A stretch of 64,000 nucleotides of DNA from Arachidicoccus rhizosphaerae (GTDB lineage Bacteria; Bacteroidota; Bacteroidia; Chitinophagales; Chitinophagaceae). Below the pieces are notes generated by a model. That model had not been told where the DNA came from and did no database searches. It worked only from the letters and a program-made list of their open reading frames with translations. The translations under genes were made by a program, and so were the position numbers. The stretch's first letter is position 1, and each line of letters starts with the position of its first letter. Below are positions 62,587-64,000 of the stretch, one piece after another. The stretch lies in NCBI RefSeq assembly GCF_900107765.1, contig NZ_FNQY01000001.1:124001-188000 (forward strand). The letters are read 5' to 3'.

Positions 62587-63780
62587 TTATTTTTGAACGG
62601 AAAACTTATACTCTGAACTCGTATGATAATGCTGTCCGGGTTTTAAAACCGTGCTTGGAAAAGCAGGCTGATTGGGCGCATCCGGATAATGCTGGGTTTC
62701 CATGGCAAATGCGGTCCTAAAGCTGTCTTTCACACCGTTGTTAAAGGTGTTGGCCGCCTGCATAAAATTTCCGCTGTACACCTGCAGCCCCGGCTGATCG
62801 GTATAAACATCCATCCTTACACCGGTTTTATCCCCCACGACCGTTGCCGCTAAATGATGATCCCCGGTACTGTCCAGCACATAATTAATATCATATCCTT
62901 TACCATTTTTGAGTTGTTCATTTTCCTGATTGATTCTGGAGCCCATGGTATTAGCCGTTAAAAAATCAAAAGGCGTCCCTTTAACATCAAGTATTTTACC
63001 TGTCGGAATCAGTGAACTGTCTACCGGTGTAATACTGCTGGCATAAATGGTAAATTGATGGTTCAAAATAGTTCCGCTTCCCTCTCCGTTCAAATTAAAA
63101 AAGGCATGATTGGTTAAATTAACGACAGTGGTTTTATCCGTTGTGGCATCATAGGTCATGTCAAGACCGTTCTGGTCGTTCAGATGATAGGTTACTTTCA
63201 CGTCCAGATTGCCCGGGAACCCTTCTTCCATATCCTTGGATACCCTGGAGAATACGACGGTACTGCTGTCTGGCTGAGCCGCGTCGAAGGTCTGATACTG
63301 GAAGCCTTTTTTCCCCCCGTGCAGCGTATTGGCCCCGTTATTAAGAAACAATGTATACTGTTTCCCGTTTAAACTGAATTTCCCTTTGGCGATTCTGTTC
63401 CCGAACCTGCCGATGGTAGCCCCGTAATAAGGTTCCGTTGCCTGGGAATAATCTGCAATGGAAGGAAAACCACACACGACATTGACCAGTTTACCTTCTT
63501 TTCCCGGCACCTGCAGGCTGACAAGGCGGCCACCGTAATTGGTAAAAGTGGCCATCATTCCATTTTTGTTTTTAAGAACAAATAAATCGGTCTTTACCCC
63601 ATCCAGCATTCCCTGGAAGCCTGCTTTATTCATTAAGTCAACGGTCGTGGCCGTTGAATCGGCAGGTTCTCCCGACTTTGATTTATTGTCCCGGGACCCG
63701 TTACAACTGAAGGCCATAATGGCTGATATGCCAAGTGCGCTAAAAGCGGCTATACGGCTGCGTTTAAAATTGTGTTTCAT
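62587..63780 (-). CDS. galM: Galactose mutarotase (aldose 1-epimerase), lipoprotein
   Basis: A 397-residue enzyme with a lipoprotein signal (ISAIMAFSC, cysteine near residue 26), so periplasmic or outer-membrane. Family motifs are complete: TNYGGRLVSL, GATIGRFGNRIAKGKF, LHGGKKGFQ, the catalytic histidine in VVNLTNHAFFNLNG and the catalytic glutamate in AMETQHYPDAPNQ. It interconverts alpha and beta anomers of free hexoses and can act on arabinose-type sugars. It lies downstream of a GH43 gene (49 bp) and is closed by a hairpin, so it can be uncoupled from the DUF4965 gene. Confidence 0.95.
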   Translation of the reverse strand: MKHNFKRSRIAAFSALGISAIMAFSCNGSRDNKSKSGEPADSTATTVDLMNKAGFQGMLDGVKTDLFVLKNKNGMMATFTNYGGRLVSLQVPGKEGKLVNVVCGFPSIADYSQATEPYYGATIGRFGNRIAKGKFSLNGKQYTLFLNNGANTLHGGKKGFQYQTFDAAQPDSSTVVFSRVSKDMEEGFPGNLDVKVTYHLNDQNGLDMTYDATTDKTTVVNLTNHAFFNLNGEGSGTILNHQFTIYASSITPVDSSLIPTGKILDVKGTPFDFLTANTMGSRINQENEQLKNGKGYDINYVLDSTGDHHLAATVVGDKTGVRMDVYTDQPGLQVYSGNFMQAANTFNNGVKDSFRTAFAMETQHYPDAPNQPAFPSTVLKPGQHYHTSSEYKFSVQK

Positions 63781-63829
63781 AAAAGCTTTTTAAAAGAGTG
63801 TTTTGTTGTTTGATTATACTATTTACCCC

Positions 63830-64000
63830 TTACTCACCTGAAGGGACTGCGAGTTTTGTACCGGCAGCGACCGGTTTGCCAAAATCAGGGGTTCCGTCTT
63901 TATTCCAGAAAATCTGCTGCATGCGCGGGCTTCTGAACCTTCCGCAGCCCTGACCTGCCTTATCATTCGCATGATAAATGATCCAGTCCTGTTTTCCATC
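63830..64000 (-). CDS. Glycoside hydrolase family 43, C-terminal end only (cut by window)
   Basis: The last 56 codons and stop of a gene that runs out of the window. The visible end reads QDWIIYHANDKAGQGCGRF, RSPRMQQIFWNKDGTPDFG and KPV, the usual tail of GH43 arabinosidase/xylosidase-like enzymes (DW--YHA, R-Q-F-WN-DGTP-FG). With GH127 and the mutarotase behind it, an arabinose-type substrate is likely. Family is inferred from this tail alone. Confidence 0.75.
   Translation of the reverse strand, partial: DGKQDWIIYHANDKAGQGCGRFRSPRMQQIFWNKDGTPDFGKPVAAGTKLAVPSGE

Overview
The window comes from a member of the Bacteroidota, most likely Chitinophagaceae or a close relative; I cannot name a genus. 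The signs are two SusC/SusD pairs, an ECF sigma/FecR pair feeding a SusC with an STN domain, a type III glutamine synthetase, the futalosine menaquinone enzyme MqnB, many lipoprotein signals, and promoters with the TAnnTTTG -7 element.

Layout. (1) 1-8214: the 3' part of an AIM24-family gene, then an ECF sigma factor, a FecR anti-sigma factor, a SusC with STN domain and a SusD, closed by a strong terminator. (2) 8300-29200: a mostly housekeeping block with SDR and AraC genes, htpG, mqnB, recX, dnaN, a Rieske protein, hflX, a barrel protein, a 2OG-Fe(II) oxygenase, an M1 peptidase, a glycosyltransferase, a histidine kinase, glutamine synthetase III, ksgA, a 2-hydroxyacid dehydrogenase, greA and tRNA-Pro(GGG). 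Convergent pairs are separated by neat bidirectional hairpins. (3) About 29262-37330: an AT-rich accessory island directly behind tRNA-Pro. It opens with a complete ISL3-family insertion sequence that landed in the U-tract of the tRNA terminator and duplicated it (8 bp). Then come gene debris, an MqsR-like toxin with an MqsA-HTH/Panacea (SocA) antitoxin under an apparently autoregulated promoter, a broken AlbA_2/winged-helix gene carrying five 21-bp in-frame tandem repeats, an SAM methyltransferase and two unrecognised genes. (4) About 37331-64000: a carbohydrate-utilisation region. It holds AraC and LacI regulators and a minus-strand run SusC, SusD, HGSNAT-like acyltransferase, GH89 NAGLU and GH28. 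After these come an (alpha/alpha)6-type lipoprotein, a nitrilase-family amidase, a ChaA-like antiporter, an MFS transporter, a DeoR regulator and an isochorismatase-fold protein. The window ends in a second minus-strand run: GH43 (cut by the window end), galactose mutarotase, a DUF4965-type protein and GH127.

How the genes may work together. Region 4 reads as a polysaccharide-utilisation locus. SusC/SusD import oligosaccharides; GH28 (pectin-type), GH127 and GH43 (arabinose-type) and the mutarotase fit a plant pectic or arabinose-rich substrate. The GH89/acyltransferase pair matches two consecutive steps of lysosomal heparan sulphate breakdown and would act on alpha-linked glucosamine or GlcNAc. 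A LacI-type palindrome lies upstream of susC. The first SusC/SusD pair has its own sigma/anti-sigma circuit and no neighbouring enzymes.

The least ordinary parts are the MqsR/MqsA-Panacea cassette flanked by two fragments of one winged-helix gene family, the IS in the tRNA terminator, the acyltransferase-NAGLU pair, and a possible small RNA between the M1 peptidase and glycosyltransferase genes. All family assignments are from reading motifs, without database searches.
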